From contig CALMZX010000105.1 in the NCBI GenBank assembly GCA_937870685.1, forward strand, positions 16,312 through 80,311: DNA of 64,000 bases, in the 5' to 3' direction. Shown piece after piece: positions 54,328-63,644 of the stretch; the stretch's first letter is position 1; every line of letters starts with the position of its first letter. The notes beneath the pieces were generated by a model. That model was not told the DNA's origin. It saw only the letters and a list, made by a program, of their open reading frames with translations, and made no database searches. The position numbers were made by a program, and so were the translations under genes. The stretch comes from an uncultured Alphaproteobacteria bacterium (GTDB lineage Bacteria > Pseudomonadota > Alphaproteobacteria > Rhizobiales > Aestuariivirgaceae).

Positions 54328-55809
54328 GTGACGATGGCTGCAGGCAAGATCCGCTTTCTTCGCAGGGGCGTGGTGCAGGAGCACCACCTCGCAGACCCAT
54401 TGCTGACAGTGCTGGACTACCTCCGCCTGGAACAGCGTCACAAGGGCACGAAGGAAGGCTGCAATGAAGGTGATTGCGGGGCCTGCACCGTTGCCATCGG
54501 AAAGTTGCGGCACGGCCAGGTGGTTTATGAACCGGCCAATGCCTGCATCATGCTCATGGCACACATCCATGGCTGTGAACTGGTCACGGTCGATGATCTT
54601 GCTGCTGGCGGCGAACTCCATCCCGTACAGAAGGCAATGGTCGCCCAGCATGCCTCCCAGTGCGGCTACTGCACGCCAGGTTTCGTCATGTCGCTCTTTG
54701 TCCTGTACCACGGTCGGGAACAGCCAGAGCGGCAGGCCGTCGTCGATCAGGTTGCAGGCAACCTCTGCCGCTGCACTGGCTACAAGCCGATCATTGCTGC
54801 GGCGCAGGAGGCCTGTTCAGGTGACCGCGCGGACCTTTGGTCGGAGGCAGGCGCGGAAATTGCGGCTGAGCTGTCCAAACTGAATGACGGGGAAGATGTC
54901 TTTTGTGGCGCGGCGGAACATTTCGCCGCAATCCCGGCGAAGGCGGAAACCCTGCTTGATCTTGCGGCACGACATCCCGATGCAACGCTGGTCGCCGGCG
55001 CAACCGATGTCGGGCTCTGGATCAACAAGCAGCTGCGCCCGCTTGCCAAGTTGGTGTTCACGGGCAGGGTGAGCGAGTTGCACGCAATATCAGACAGAGT
55101 TGCAACCGTCTCCCTGGGCAGCGCCGTGACCTACGCCGAGGCAGAAAGCGCGCTGGCCTCCATCGCACCGGACATTGGCGAGGTGGTGCGCCGCATCGGT
55201 TCGAAGCAGGTCCGAAGCACTGGCACGATCGGTGGCAACATCGCAAACGGCTCGCCCATCGGCGACATGCCGCCCATGCTCATCGCACTCGGTGCCCGCA
55301 TCGTCATGCGCAAACAGGGAGAGCAGCGCGATCTCCTGCTCGAAGACTATTTCGTTGACTACGGCAAACAGGACCGGAAGCCGGGCGAGGTGCTCTGGCG
55401 GATCGACATTCCCAAGCTGAAGACCAACGAGCGCTTCTTCGCCCACAAGCTGACAAAACGCTTTGACCAGGATATTTCCGCGGTCTTGGCAGCGTTCCGG
55501 TTTGTGATGTCCGGACGAGTCATCGCTTCGGCAACAATCGCCTTTGGCGGCATGGCCGCAACACCACGCCGCGCCCGCCAGACCGAAGAGGCGCTGAAAG
55601 GTCTCAAGCTTGATGCGCCGGAACTGTGGGAAGAAGTGGCTGACAACCTGGTGAAGGATTTCATCCCCATTTCCGACATGCGGGCCTCCGCCGCATACCG
55701 CATGGATTGCGCCCGGGCCCTTCTGCTCAAGGCACTTCATGAGTTGGTGGGAGAGCGCCCGGCAGCGTTGCGCGTCCTGGCGCCAGCAGGCAAGGAAGCT
55801 TGGACATGA
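54328..55809 (+). CDS. xdhA: Xanthine dehydrogenase small subunit (FeS and FAD)
   Basis: The 493-residue subunit has an N-terminal [2Fe-2S] ferredoxin domain (CNEGDCGACTVAIG), a second [2Fe-2S] helical domain (QCGYCTPGFVMSL and LCRCTGYKPI) and a FAD-binding domain (ATLVAGATDVGLW, STGTIGGNIANGSPIGDMPP). It passes electrons from the molybdenum centre in XdhB to NAD. GTG 54328 directly follows the uraH stop; ATG 54334 is an alternative. The stop overlaps xdhB. Confidence 0.96.
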   Translation: MTMAAGKIRFLRRGVVQEHHLADPLLTVLDYLRLEQRHKGTKEGCNEGDCGACTVAIGKLRHGQVVYEPANACIMLMAHIHGCELVTVDDLAAGGELHPVQKAMVAQHASQCGYCTPGFVMSLFVLYHGREQPERQAVVDQVAGNLCRCTGYKPIIAAAQEACSGDRADLWSEAGAEIAAELSKLNDGEDVFCGAAEHFAAIPAKAETLLDLAARHPDATLVAGATDVGLWINKQLRPLAKLVFTGRVSELHAISDRVATVSLGSAVTYAEAESALASIAPDIGEVVRRIGSKQVRSTGTIGGNIANGSPIGDMPPMLIALGARIVMRKQGEQRDLLLEDYFVDYGKQDRKPGEVLWRIDIPKLKTNERFFAHKLTKRFDQDISAVLAAFRFVMSGRVIASATIAFGGMAATPRRARQTEEALKGLKLDAPELWEEVADNLVKDFIPISDMRASAAYRMDCARALLLKALHELVGERPAALRVLAPAGKEAWT

Positions 55810-58151
55810 GAGCGCCTTCGCCCGAGAGGAAACTCGCTGCGGCAAAGAAATCTGCTGCAAGAGGCGAAACTGTCGTCGGCAAGCCGCACCCTCACGACAG
55901 TGCCGAGTTGCATGTCACCGGACGTGCGATCTATATTGATGACATGCCCGAACCCGAGGGCTTGCTGCACATTGCGCCCGGCTATGTCGGCAGCGCTGCC
56001 TGCGGTCGCATCACAGCGGTTGACCTGTCGGCCGTTGAGGCGTTTCCGGGTGTGGTAGCAGTCCTCACCGCGAAAGATATTCCGGGCCGCAACGATTGCA
56101 GCCCGTCGGTCGGTGGCGATCCGGTCCTCGCCGGGAGCGAGATCCTTTTTCACGGACAGGTGGTCTTTGCCGTTGTTGCGGAGACGCGCGATGCCGCGCG
56201 AAGGGCGGCCCGCCTTGCCCGTATCAGCATCGCCAACGAGAAACCTGTCGTCACGGCTGATGACGCCCTGCGCGCAGGAACAACTGACGTTCTGCCAAAC
56301 TACACATTCTCCCGCAAAGACGTCGCCGCAAGCATCGCCGCTTCCCCTCACAGCCTGCTTGAATCCTTCCTGATCGGCGGGCAGGAACATTTCTATCTGG
56401 AGGGGCAGGTCTCCCTGGCCTTGCCCGACGAGAAGGGCGGCATGACCGTTCATTGCTCGACGCAGCACCCAACGGAGGTGCAGCATTGCGTTGCCCGCAT
56501 GCTGGACGTGCCGGACGGCAACGTGACCTGTGAATGCCGCCGCATGGGCGGAGGCTTTGGCGGCAAGGAAAGCCAGGCCGCGCAATGGGCCTGCCTGGCA
56601 GCACTTGCCGCGCAACTGACTGGTCGCCCTGCAAAATGCCGGCTCGACCGTGACGATGACATGATCATGACCGGCAAACGCCACGACTTCCGTGTCAGCG
56701 CCGAGGCGGGCTTCGAAGATGATGGCCGCCTGACTGCAGTCAATGTGGAGTTTGATGCACGCTGCGGCTGCTCGGCGGACCTGAGTCAGGGCGTGAACGA
56801 CCGCACCATGTTCCATGCCGACAACGCCTACTACTATCCGGCGCTGCGCATTCACTCCCGAAGGCTTCGCACCAACACGGTGTCGAACACGGCCTTTCGC
56901 GGCTTTGGGGGTCCCCAGGGCATGGTTTTCGCCGAACGGCTGATGGAATCGATCGCCCTCCGCACCGGGCGTGATGCGCTTGATGTCCGGAAGCGGAACT
57001 TCTACGGCCGGAACCGCGATGTCACACCCTATGGACAACAGGTGACCGACAACATCCTGATGGAACTGGTAGGTGAACTCGAACGCACCTCTGACTACCG
57101 CAATCGCAGGGCCCGCGTGCGGGAGTACAATGCGTCCAGCCGCATCCTGAAGAAGGGGCTTTCCCTCGCACCTGTGAAATTCGGCATTTCCTTCACGCTT
57201 ACCCACCTCAACCAGGCCGGGGCGCTCGTGCATGCCTATACGGATGGCTCCGTACAGCTCAATCACGGTGGCACCGAAATGGGGCAGGGCCTTCATACCA
57301 AAGTGGCGCAGGTGGTGGCCGAGGTGTTTGGCATCACGCTGGACAGGATCCGCATCTGCGCCACAAGCACTGGCAAGGTGCCGAACACTTCACCAACGGC
57401 GGCGTCCTCCGGCAGCGATCTCAATGGCATGGCCGCCAAACGAGCCGCCGAGGAAATCCGCGACAACATTTCCAATCTCCTTGCCCGTGACTGGCGGGTG
57501 CAGAAGAGCAAGATCGTCTTTGCCGACGGGCAGGTGGCCGCAGGCGGCAAAAGCATGAGTTTTGCCCAAGCGTGCCAACGCACCCATCAGGCGCGCTTGC
57601 CTCTGTCCGCGACTGGTTTCTACGCTACACCAAAAATCACCTGGGACAGGGCAAAAGCCAAAGGCCGTCCCTTCCTCTATTTTGCCTATGGCGCGTCCTG
57701 CAGCGAAGTCACCATTGACACCATGACCGGTGAAATGAAAGTGGACCGGGTGGATATCCTTCATGATGTCGGCAAGTCGCTCAATCCGGCTCTCGACCTG
57801 GGTCAGATCGAAGGCGCTTTCGTGCAGGGCATGGGTTGGCTTACGACAGAAGAACTGGTCTTTGATGATGCCGGACGCCTGCGCACCCATGCGCCGTCAA
57901 CCTACAAGATACCGTGCGCTTCCGATGTCCCTGAGGAGTTCCACGTCGCGCTGTATGAATCGAAGGGCAACAAGGAAGACACGATCTATCGTTCCAAGGC
58001 TGTTGGTGAACCACCGCTGATGCTTGGCATTTCTGTCTGGACCGCGATCTTCGATGCGGTCGCGAGCCTTGGCAATGGCAACATCCCCGCTCTTGATACG
58101 CCAGCGACACCAGAAGCCATCCTGCATGCCATCAGGAGTGTCCGCACATGA
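55806..58151 (+). CDS. xdhB: Xanthine dehydrogenase large (molybdenum cofactor) subunit
   Basis: The 781-residue protein contains HVTGRAIYIDDMPEP, RRMGGGFGGKESQAAQWA, the moco-binding AFRGFGGPQGM and GTEMGQGLHTKVAQV with GEPPLMLGISVW near the C-terminus. The Glu of that last block is the expected catalytic base. It oxidises hypoxanthine to xanthine and xanthine to urate in the cytoplasm. The ATG overlaps the xdhA stop and the stop overlaps xdhC. Confidence 0.97.
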   Translation: MRAPSPERKLAAAKKSAARGETVVGKPHPHDSAELHVTGRAIYIDDMPEPEGLLHIAPGYVGSAACGRITAVDLSAVEAFPGVVAVLTAKDIPGRNDCSPSVGGDPVLAGSEILFHGQVVFAVVAETRDAARRAARLARISIANEKPVVTADDALRAGTTDVLPNYTFSRKDVAASIAASPHSLLESFLIGGQEHFYLEGQVSLALPDEKGGMTVHCSTQHPTEVQHCVARMLDVPDGNVTCECRRMGGGFGGKESQAAQWACLAALAAQLTGRPAKCRLDRDDDMIMTGKRHDFRVSAEAGFEDDGRLTAVNVEFDARCGCSADLSQGVNDRTMFHADNAYYYPALRIHSRRLRTNTVSNTAFRGFGGPQGMVFAERLMESIALRTGRDALDVRKRNFYGRNRDVTPYGQQVTDNILMELVGELERTSDYRNRRARVREYNASSRILKKGLSLAPVKFGISFTLTHLNQAGALVHAYTDGSVQLNHGGTEMGQGLHTKVAQVVAEVFGITLDRIRICATSTGKVPNTSPTAASSGSDLNGMAAKRAAEEIRDNISNLLARDWRVQKSKIVFADGQVAAGGKSMSFAQACQRTHQARLPLSATGFYATPKITWDRAKAKGRPFLYFAYGASCSEVTIDTMTGEMKVDRVDILHDVGKSLNPALDLGQIEGAFVQGMGWLTTEELVFDDAGRLRTHAPSTYKIPCASDVPEEFHVALYESKGNKEDTIYRSKAVGEPPLMLGISVWTAIFDAVASLGNGNIPALDTPATPEAILHAIRSVRT

Positions 58152-58999
58152 AGCTGTTCGACCGTGCGCGGTCGCTCATGAACAATGGCAAGCAGGTTGC
58201 GCTGGTGCGCGTCGCGCGTGTCTCGGGATCAGCTCCCCGTGAAGAAGGTGCGATGATGCTGGTGACGGACACGGGCATTGCAGGTTCCATTGGCGGAGGA
58301 ACGCTCGAATGGAAGGCGATGGCGGAAGCCCAGCGCCTCCTTCGCAGCGGTGGAATGCAAAGCCTTTTGCGTTATTCGCTGGGTCCGGATCTGGGGCAAT
58401 GCTGCGGTGGGCGCGTCGAGGTTTCGACCGAAATATTGGATGCTTCAGGAATTGGCCGTCTCGCCACTGACGCCAGCGAACCGCAAAGGACAATCCTTCT
58501 GTTTGGCGCCGGTCACGTCGGCCGTTCGCTGGTCCTCCTTCTGGCGCAATTGCCCTTTGCCATCACCTGGTGTGATCCGCGCCCGGGTGCATTCCCGGCG
58601 GTCGTGCCCGGAAACGTAACCTTGCGAGGTGATGAAGACAGTCAGGCGCTCCTTGCGGATGCGCCAATGGGCAGCATCGTGCTTGTCATGACCCACTCCC
58701 ATGCGCTCGATCTGGCGATTGTTGACGCCAGTTTGCGCAATCCGGCGGTAGCCGTCACTGGCCTGATCGGGAGCGCCACGAAGCGGGCGCGGTTTGAAAA
58801 ACGGCTGGCAGAAGCAGGCGTTGATCGACAGCGCGTTGACAGCCTGATCTGCCCCATCGGAATCGGCGGCATCCGCTCCAAGCGGCCTGAAGCCATTGCC
58901 ATATCCACAGCCGCCCAACTGGTGGCACTGGACGAAAGCCTCAAACTCGGGGAAGCATGCCCGACCATGGTACCGCACACTGGCAGCGCTGCGTCATGA
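58148..58999 (+). CDS. xdhC: XdhC, molybdenum cofactor insertion/sulfuration factor
   Basis: The 283-residue protein has the N-terminal XdhC block (VALVRVARVSGSAPREEGAMMLV, GSIGGGTLEWKAM, LGPDLGQCCGGRVEVS) and a Rossmann C-terminal half (LLFGAGHVGRSLVLLLAQ, MTHSHALDLAIVDASL). XdhC binds moco, promotes its sulfuration and inserts it into XdhB. The conserved cysteine pair QCCGG is intact. Both ends overlap neighbours by four bases; the downstream overlap joins the xdh and transporter genes into one message. Confidence 0.95.
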   Translation: MKLFDRARSLMNNGKQVALVRVARVSGSAPREEGAMMLVTDTGIAGSIGGGTLEWKAMAEAQRLLRSGGMQSLLRYSLGPDLGQCCGGRVEVSTEILDASGIGRLATDASEPQRTILLFGAGHVGRSLVLLLAQLPFAITWCDPRPGAFPAVVPGNVTLRGDEDSQALLADAPMGSIVLVMTHSHALDLAIVDASLRNPAVAVTGLIGSATKRARFEKRLAEAGVDRQRVDSLICPIGIGGIRSKRPEAIAISTAAQLVALDESLKLGEACPTMVPHTGSAAS

Positions 59000-60558
59000 C
59001 GGAAGAAAATCGCGTCCCGCTTCTTGAAGCCCGCAACATCGTCAAGACGTTTGGCAGCCTGCGTGCCAATGACGATGTCAATCTCACCATCATGCCGGGA
59101 GAAATACACGCCTTTCTCGGCGAGAACGGTGCGGGCAAGTCGACCCTTGTGAAGATGATCTATGGCGCGCTCCAGCCAACATCAGGACAATTCTTCTGGA
59201 AAGGCCGGCAGGTCATGCCGGCTAGCCCATCAGTGGCGCGGCACCTGGGCATCGGCATGGTGTTCCAGCACTTCTCCTTGTTTGACTCGCTTACGGTTGC
59301 CGAGAACATTGCCCTCGCCATGCCCGGTCCTCATGACCTCGCTGCACTTTCGGGGCGCATCGCGCAAGTGTCGGCATCCTACGGGCTGCCGATTGTGCCT
59401 TCGGCGATGGTTGGTGACCTGTCGGTGGGAGAGCGCCAACGCATCGAGATCATCCGTTGCCTCCTGCAGGAGCCGCAGCTGTTGATCATGGATGAGCCGA
59501 CTTCTGTCTTGACGCCGCAGGAGGCAGACCAGCTTTTCGTGGTGCTGAAGCGCCTCGCGGCCGAGGGCTGTTCGGTCCTCTATATCAGCCACCGGCTGGA
59601 AGAGGTGAAAGCACTGTGTGACACGGCCACCATCCTCCGTCACGGCAAAGTGGCCGCAAATGTTGATCCCCGCCGTGAAACAGCGGCAAGCCTCGCACGC
59701 CTGATGGTGGGCGCAGACATCCACGCCATCAGGCCGCGCAGTGATGGCGGCAAGACAGGCACGCCGCGCCTCGCGATGAAGCACTTGTCACTTGCCGGTG
59801 ATGGTGCGTTTTCAGTGGCCCTCACAGACATCAACCTCATTGTGAATGCCGGTGAGATCGTTGCAATTGCTGGCGTGGCTGGAAACGGTCAGGGTGAGCT
59901 TTTTGATGCGGTATCCGGAGAGCGGCTGGTGGCACCGGGCATGTTGCTTCTGGACGGCGTCGCGCTGGGCCGGACCTCCATCACCGGACGGCGCAAGGCT
60001 GGCGCTGCCTTTGTTCCGGAAGAGCGGCTGGGACACGGAGCTGTCCCGACCCTGACACTGTCCCAGAACATGTTTCTCTCGCGGCATGCCGTTGATCCAG
60101 CTCTTGTGTCATCCGGACTGCTCGACAACAGCGGGGCTCTGGCGGCCGCAGATCGCATCATCAAGGCCTTTGACGTCCGCAAGGGAAAGCCCGATCCCGA
60201 GGCGCGAGCCTTATCTGGGGGCAACCTGCAGAAATATGTCGTTGGCCGGGAGCTGGAGTTGAAACCGAAACTTCTGGTGATCAACCAGCCGACATGGGGC
60301 GTTGATGCAGGGGCTGCCGCGTCCATTCGCCAGGCCTTGATTGATCTGGCCCAGGCTGGTTCTGCGGTGCTGGTGATCAGCCAGGATCTCGATGAAATCT
60401 TCGAGGTGGCCGATCGCGTAGCCGTGATTTCAAGGGGCCATCTCTCGGAAGCGCGCCCGGCACAGGACGTGAGCCGTGAGGAAATTGGCCTCCTGATGGC
60501 GGGTGCCCATGAGGCAGGCTCACATGAACAGGCTGGGAGTGCTGATCATGCGGCTTGA
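58996..60558 (+). CDS. ABC transporter ATP-binding protein (nucleoside/purine, BMP type)
   Basis: The 520-residue protein is a tandem ATPase of the RbsA/YufO type. The first domain has GENGAGKST, LSVGERQRIEI and LLIMDEPTS. The second has a degenerate Walker A GVAGNGQGEL and LSGGNLQKYVV, normal for the family. ATG 58996 overlaps the xdhC stop. With the two permeases and the BMP protein it forms a complete nucleoside or purine importer. The operon context, shared with xanthine dehydrogenase, points to purine substrates. Confidence 0.94.
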   Translation: MTEENRVPLLEARNIVKTFGSLRANDDVNLTIMPGEIHAFLGENGAGKSTLVKMIYGALQPTSGQFFWKGRQVMPASPSVARHLGIGMVFQHFSLFDSLTVAENIALAMPGPHDLAALSGRIAQVSASYGLPIVPSAMVGDLSVGERQRIEIIRCLLQEPQLLIMDEPTSVLTPQEADQLFVVLKRLAAEGCSVLYISHRLEEVKALCDTATILRHGKVAANVDPRRETAASLARLMVGADIHAIRPRSDGGKTGTPRLAMKHLSLAGDGAFSVALTDINLIVNAGEIVAIAGVAGNGQGELFDAVSGERLVAPGMLLLDGVALGRTSITGRRKAGAAFVPEERLGHGAVPTLTLSQNMFLSRHAVDPALVSSGLLDNSGALAAADRIIKAFDVRKGKPDPEARALSGGNLQKYVVGRELELKPKLLVINQPTWGVDAGAAASIRQALIDLAQAGSAVLVISQDLDEIFEVADRVAVISRGHLSEARPAQDVSREEIGLLMAGAHEAGSHEQAGSADHAA

Positions 60559-61612
60559 GAAACGGCCCGAACGGTCCGCCGCTATGGCACTGGCCTCGCC
60601 CTTCATGGCCTTGGCCATGACTGTCGTCACCGCAGCAGCAATATTTGCCCTACGTGGCAACAACCCGTTTATTGCCCTCTATGTCTATTTTGTCGAACCG
60701 CTCACCGCCCTGTGGTCGGTGGAACAGCTGCTGGTCAAGGCTTCGCCACTCATTCTGATCGGGGCGGGACTGGCTGTGGCTTACCGCGCGAATATCTGGA
60801 ACATTGGTGCAGAGGGCCAACTGACGGCAGGTGCAATACTGGCGGGGGCAGTGCCTGTATTCTTCACGCAGTGGCAATCGCCATTGACGCTCGCGGTAAT
60901 GATTGTTCTCGGCATAGTAGGTGGAATGCTGTGGGCTGCCATTCCGGCACTTCTGCGCAACCGGTTCAACGCCAACGAAATCCTTACCTCGCTCATGCTG
61001 GTTTATGTCGTGCAGCTCATGCTCGACTACCTCGTGCGCGGGCCTTGGCGCGATCCGCAAGGATTCAACTTTCCCAAATCAGTGACCTTCGCGGACTGGC
61101 AACTGTTACCGTACCTGACACCGGGAATTCACGCCGGTGTTCTGGTCTCGATCCTTCTCGCCCTGCTCCTGGGCTTCATGGTCAGCCGCACCATCAAGGG
61201 CTTCGAGATCACGGTCAGCGGTCTTTCACCCCGGGCAGCCCGTTTTGCCGGTTTCTCCGAGAAGCGCACGGTCCTTTTCTGCATGATGTTGTCTGGCGGC
61301 CTCGCCGGACTGGCGGGCGCTTTCGAGATTTCATCCGTGGTCGGACAATTGCAGCCTCAGATTTCGCCGGGCTATGGCTTTGCCGCGATCATTGTGGCAT
61401 TTCTCGGCAGGCTCAATCCTGTTGGCGTCATCTTCGCCGGTTTGCTGTTGGCGCTCTCCTACATCGGCGGCGAGGCGGTCCAGACAGCGCTCCAGATCCC
61501 GGACAAGATCACCCGCGTCATCCAGGGCATCCTGCTCTTCTATATCCTGGCCTGTGACACGCTCATCAACTACCGCGTCGTGTTTGCGGCACCCGTGGGC
61601 GGGAGGACCTGA
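60548..61612 (+). CDS. ABC transporter permease 1 (BMP/nucleoside type)
   Basis: The 354-residue integral membrane protein has eight to ten predicted helices. It has the BPD_transp_2 motifs LIGAGLAVAYRANIWNIGAEGQLTAGAI and NRFNANEILTSLMLVYVV, and a late SGGLAGLAGAFEISSVVGQL. It is the YufP-like subunit. Its start lies within the end of the ATPase gene (11-base overlap). It forms the pore with permease 2. Confidence 0.92.
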   Translation: MRLEKRPERSAAMALASPFMALAMTVVTAAAIFALRGNNPFIALYVYFVEPLTALWSVEQLLVKASPLILIGAGLAVAYRANIWNIGAEGQLTAGAILAGAVPVFFTQWQSPLTLAVMIVLGIVGGMLWAAIPALLRNRFNANEILTSLMLVYVVQLMLDYLVRGPWRDPQGFNFPKSVTFADWQLLPYLTPGIHAGVLVSILLALLLGFMVSRTIKGFEITVSGLSPRAARFAGFSEKRTVLFCMMLSGGLAGLAGAFEISSVVGQLQPQISPGYGFAAIIVAFLGRLNPVGVIFAGLLLALSYIGGEAVQTALQIPDKITRVIQGILLFYILACDTLINYRVVFAAPVGGRT

Positions 61613-61617
61613 CAGCC

Positions 61618-62493
61618 ATGGACATCCTTCTGGTCCTGCTCACAATCATCATGACGGCGGCAACACCCCTGTTGCTGGCCGCCTTGGGAGAGATGGTGAC
61701 TGAACGCTCCGGTGTCCTCAATCTCGGGGTCGAGGGCATGATGGTGATGGGAGCGGTTGCCGGGTTTGGTGGCGCCTATGCCACAGGAAATCCGTGGATT
61801 GGTGTCTTGGCATCCATTGTGGCCGGAATGTTCATGTCCCTGCTGTTCGGATTCCTGACACTCACACTGTTGGCAAACCAGGTGGCGACAGGCCTGGCGC
61901 TGACATTGCTGGGGCTTGGCCTGTCGGCCTTGTTGGGCGAGTCTTTTGTTGGCCAGCCCGGCGTAAAACTCCCCTCGCTTGGTGGCATCGATCCGCTGGT
62001 GCCGTTTGCGCTGTTCATGGTGTTTGCAGTTGGCAAGTTTCTGTTCGGCACCAAAATGGGGCTCGTGATCAGGGCGGTGGGCAACAGCCACACCTCGGCC
62101 CATGCGCTGGGCTACAATGTCATCGGTGTCCGCTATGTCGCCGTGCTTTTTGGGGGGGCCATGAGCGGCCTTGCGGGCGGCTATCTCTCGATTGTCTACA
62201 CACCGCAATGGGTTGAGAACATGACGGCTGGCCGAGGCTGGATTGCCTTGGCGCTCGTAGTTTTCGCATCTTGGCTGCCATTTCGCATTTTGGCGGGTGC
62301 CTACCTTTTCGGTACGATTTCCATTCTGTCATTTGTTCTGCAGGCGCAGGGATCGGGAATCCCCTCGCAATTCCTCTCAAGTCTGCCCTATCTTGGCACC
62401 ATCCTCGCACTGGTGGTCATATCCGGGAACAAGGCCCTGACGCGCCGTAACACGCCGGCCTCCCTCGGACAGCCCTTCGTGCCGGACAGGTAA
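61618..62493 (+). CDS. ABC transporter permease 2 (BMP/nucleoside type)
   Basis: The 291-residue membrane protein opens with helices and has the family motifs ALGEMVTERSGVLNLGVEGMMVMGAV, VATGLALTLLGLGLSALLG and LFGGAMSGLAGGYLSI. It is YufQ-like and pairs with permease 1, six bases upstream. The order ATPase - permease - permease - binding protein is complete here. Confidence 0.93.
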   Translation: MDILLVLLTIIMTAATPLLLAALGEMVTERSGVLNLGVEGMMVMGAVAGFGGAYATGNPWIGVLASIVAGMFMSLLFGFLTLTLLANQVATGLALTLLGLGLSALLGESFVGQPGVKLPSLGGIDPLVPFALFMVFAVGKFLFGTKMGLVIRAVGNSHTSAHALGYNVIGVRYVAVLFGGAMSGLAGGYLSIVYTPQWVENMTAGRGWIALALVVFASWLPFRILAGAYLFGTISILSFVLQAQGSGIPSQFLSSLPYLGTILALVVISGNKALTRRNTPASLGQPFVPDR

Positions 62494-62522
62494 GCGTTCA
62501 TATCAACAACAGGGAGTTACAC

Positions 62523-63578
62523 ATGACAAAATACTTGATGGCTGCGGCAACCGCCGCGCTCATGCTGGGAGCCGCATCGGCCTCGGCGTCTGCAGACGCA
62601 CTGAAGGCCTGCTGGGTCTACGTCGGACCCATCGGTGACTTTGGCTGGTCGTACCAGCACCATCAGGGCCTTGAGGCGGTGAAAAAGGAGTTCGGTGACA
62701 AGGTTGAGACAGCCTACGCCGAGAACGTCACGGAAGCCGATTCGGAAAAGACCTTTGAGCGCTTCGCCCGTGAGGGCTGCAAGATCATCTACGGAACGTC
62801 ATTCGGTTTCATGGAGCCGATGCTGAAGGTGGCCAAGAAGTTCCCGGACGTCAAATTCGAGCACGCGACCGGCTACAAGACGGCAGACAATCTCGGCACC
62901 TACAACGCCAAGTTCCATGAAGGCCGTTACGTGATTGGCCAGATCGCTGCCAAGATGTCGAAGACCGGCACCGCAGGCTACATCGTTTCGTTCCCGATTC
63001 CGGAAGTGGTGGCAGGCATCAATGCCTTCATGCTGGGCGCACAGAGCGTGAACCCGGACTTCAAGGTCAAGATCGTCTGGGCCAACACCTGGTTCGATCC
63101 CGCCAAGGAAGCAGATGCCGCCAAGGTTCTGTTGAGCCAGGGTGCCGACATCCTGGTGCAGCACACGGATTCGACGGCTCCGCTGCAGGTCGCCCAGGAA
63201 CAGGGCAAATTCGGTTTTGGACAGGCCTCTGACCAGATCAAGTTTGCACCAAAGGCGCAGCTGACGGCCATCGTCGACAACTGGGCACCGCACTACGTGC
63301 GTTCTGTCCAGGCCGTATTGGACGGATCATGGAAGCCCGCGCAGGTATGGGATGGCATGGCCGAAGGAACGGTCTCGATGGCACCCTTTACCAATCTGCC
63401 CGACGACGTCGTCAAGATGGCAGCTGAGACCTCTGACGCGATCAAGACCGGCAAGCTCAATCCCTTCAAGGGACCGGTCACCAAGCAGGATGGAACCGTT
63501 GTCGATGCCGTGGATGACGGCATGATCCTTGGCATGAACTGGTACGTGAAGGGTGTCGACGACAAGCTTCCGCAGTAA
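62523..63578 (+). CDS. BMP-family periplasmic substrate-binding protein
   Basis: The 351-residue precursor has a cleavable signal peptide (LMAAATAALMLGAASASASA-DA) and the BMP fold: CWVYVGPIGDFGWSYQHHQG, FGFMEPMLKVAKKFPDVKFEHATG and LLSQGADILVQHTDSTAPL. There is no lipobox, so it is a free periplasmic protein, unlike Gram-positive BmpA lipoproteins. Known relatives bind nucleosides or purines. An AGGGAG ribosome site precedes ATG 62523. A strong terminator follows, isolating it from puuD. Confidence 0.93.
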   Translation: MTKYLMAAATAALMLGAASASASADALKACWVYVGPIGDFGWSYQHHQGLEAVKKEFGDKVETAYAENVTEADSEKTFERFAREGCKIIYGTSFGFMEPMLKVAKKFPDVKFEHATGYKTADNLGTYNAKFHEGRYVIGQIAAKMSKTGTAGYIVSFPIPEVVAGINAFMLGAQSVNPDFKVKIVWANTWFDPAKEADAAKVLLSQGADILVQHTDSTAPLQVAQEQGKFGFGQASDQIKFAPKAQLTAIVDNWAPHYVRSVQAVLDGSWKPAQVWDGMAEGTVSMAPFTNLPDDVVKMAAETSDAIKTGKLNPFKGPVTKQDGTVVDAVDDGMILGMNWYVKGVDDKLPQ

Positions 63579-63594
63579 ACACGCTGAATGATGG

Positions 63595-63628
63595 AATGCC
63601 GGGTGGCATATGCCATCCGGCATTTTTT
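63595..63628 (+). terminator. Intrinsic terminator after the BMP-protein gene
   Basis: AATGCCGGGTGGCA pairs with TGCCATCCGGCATT (one G-T wobble), followed by six T. It begins 17 bases after the stop and closes the xdh-transporter operon; puuD starts 17 bases later. Confidence 0.93.
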
Positions 63629-63644
63629 CGGGAAACGGCAAACA

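Noticed and set aside
55737..57296. 519-codon minus-strand frame
   Set aside because: Shadow of xdhA/xdhB; no family motif.
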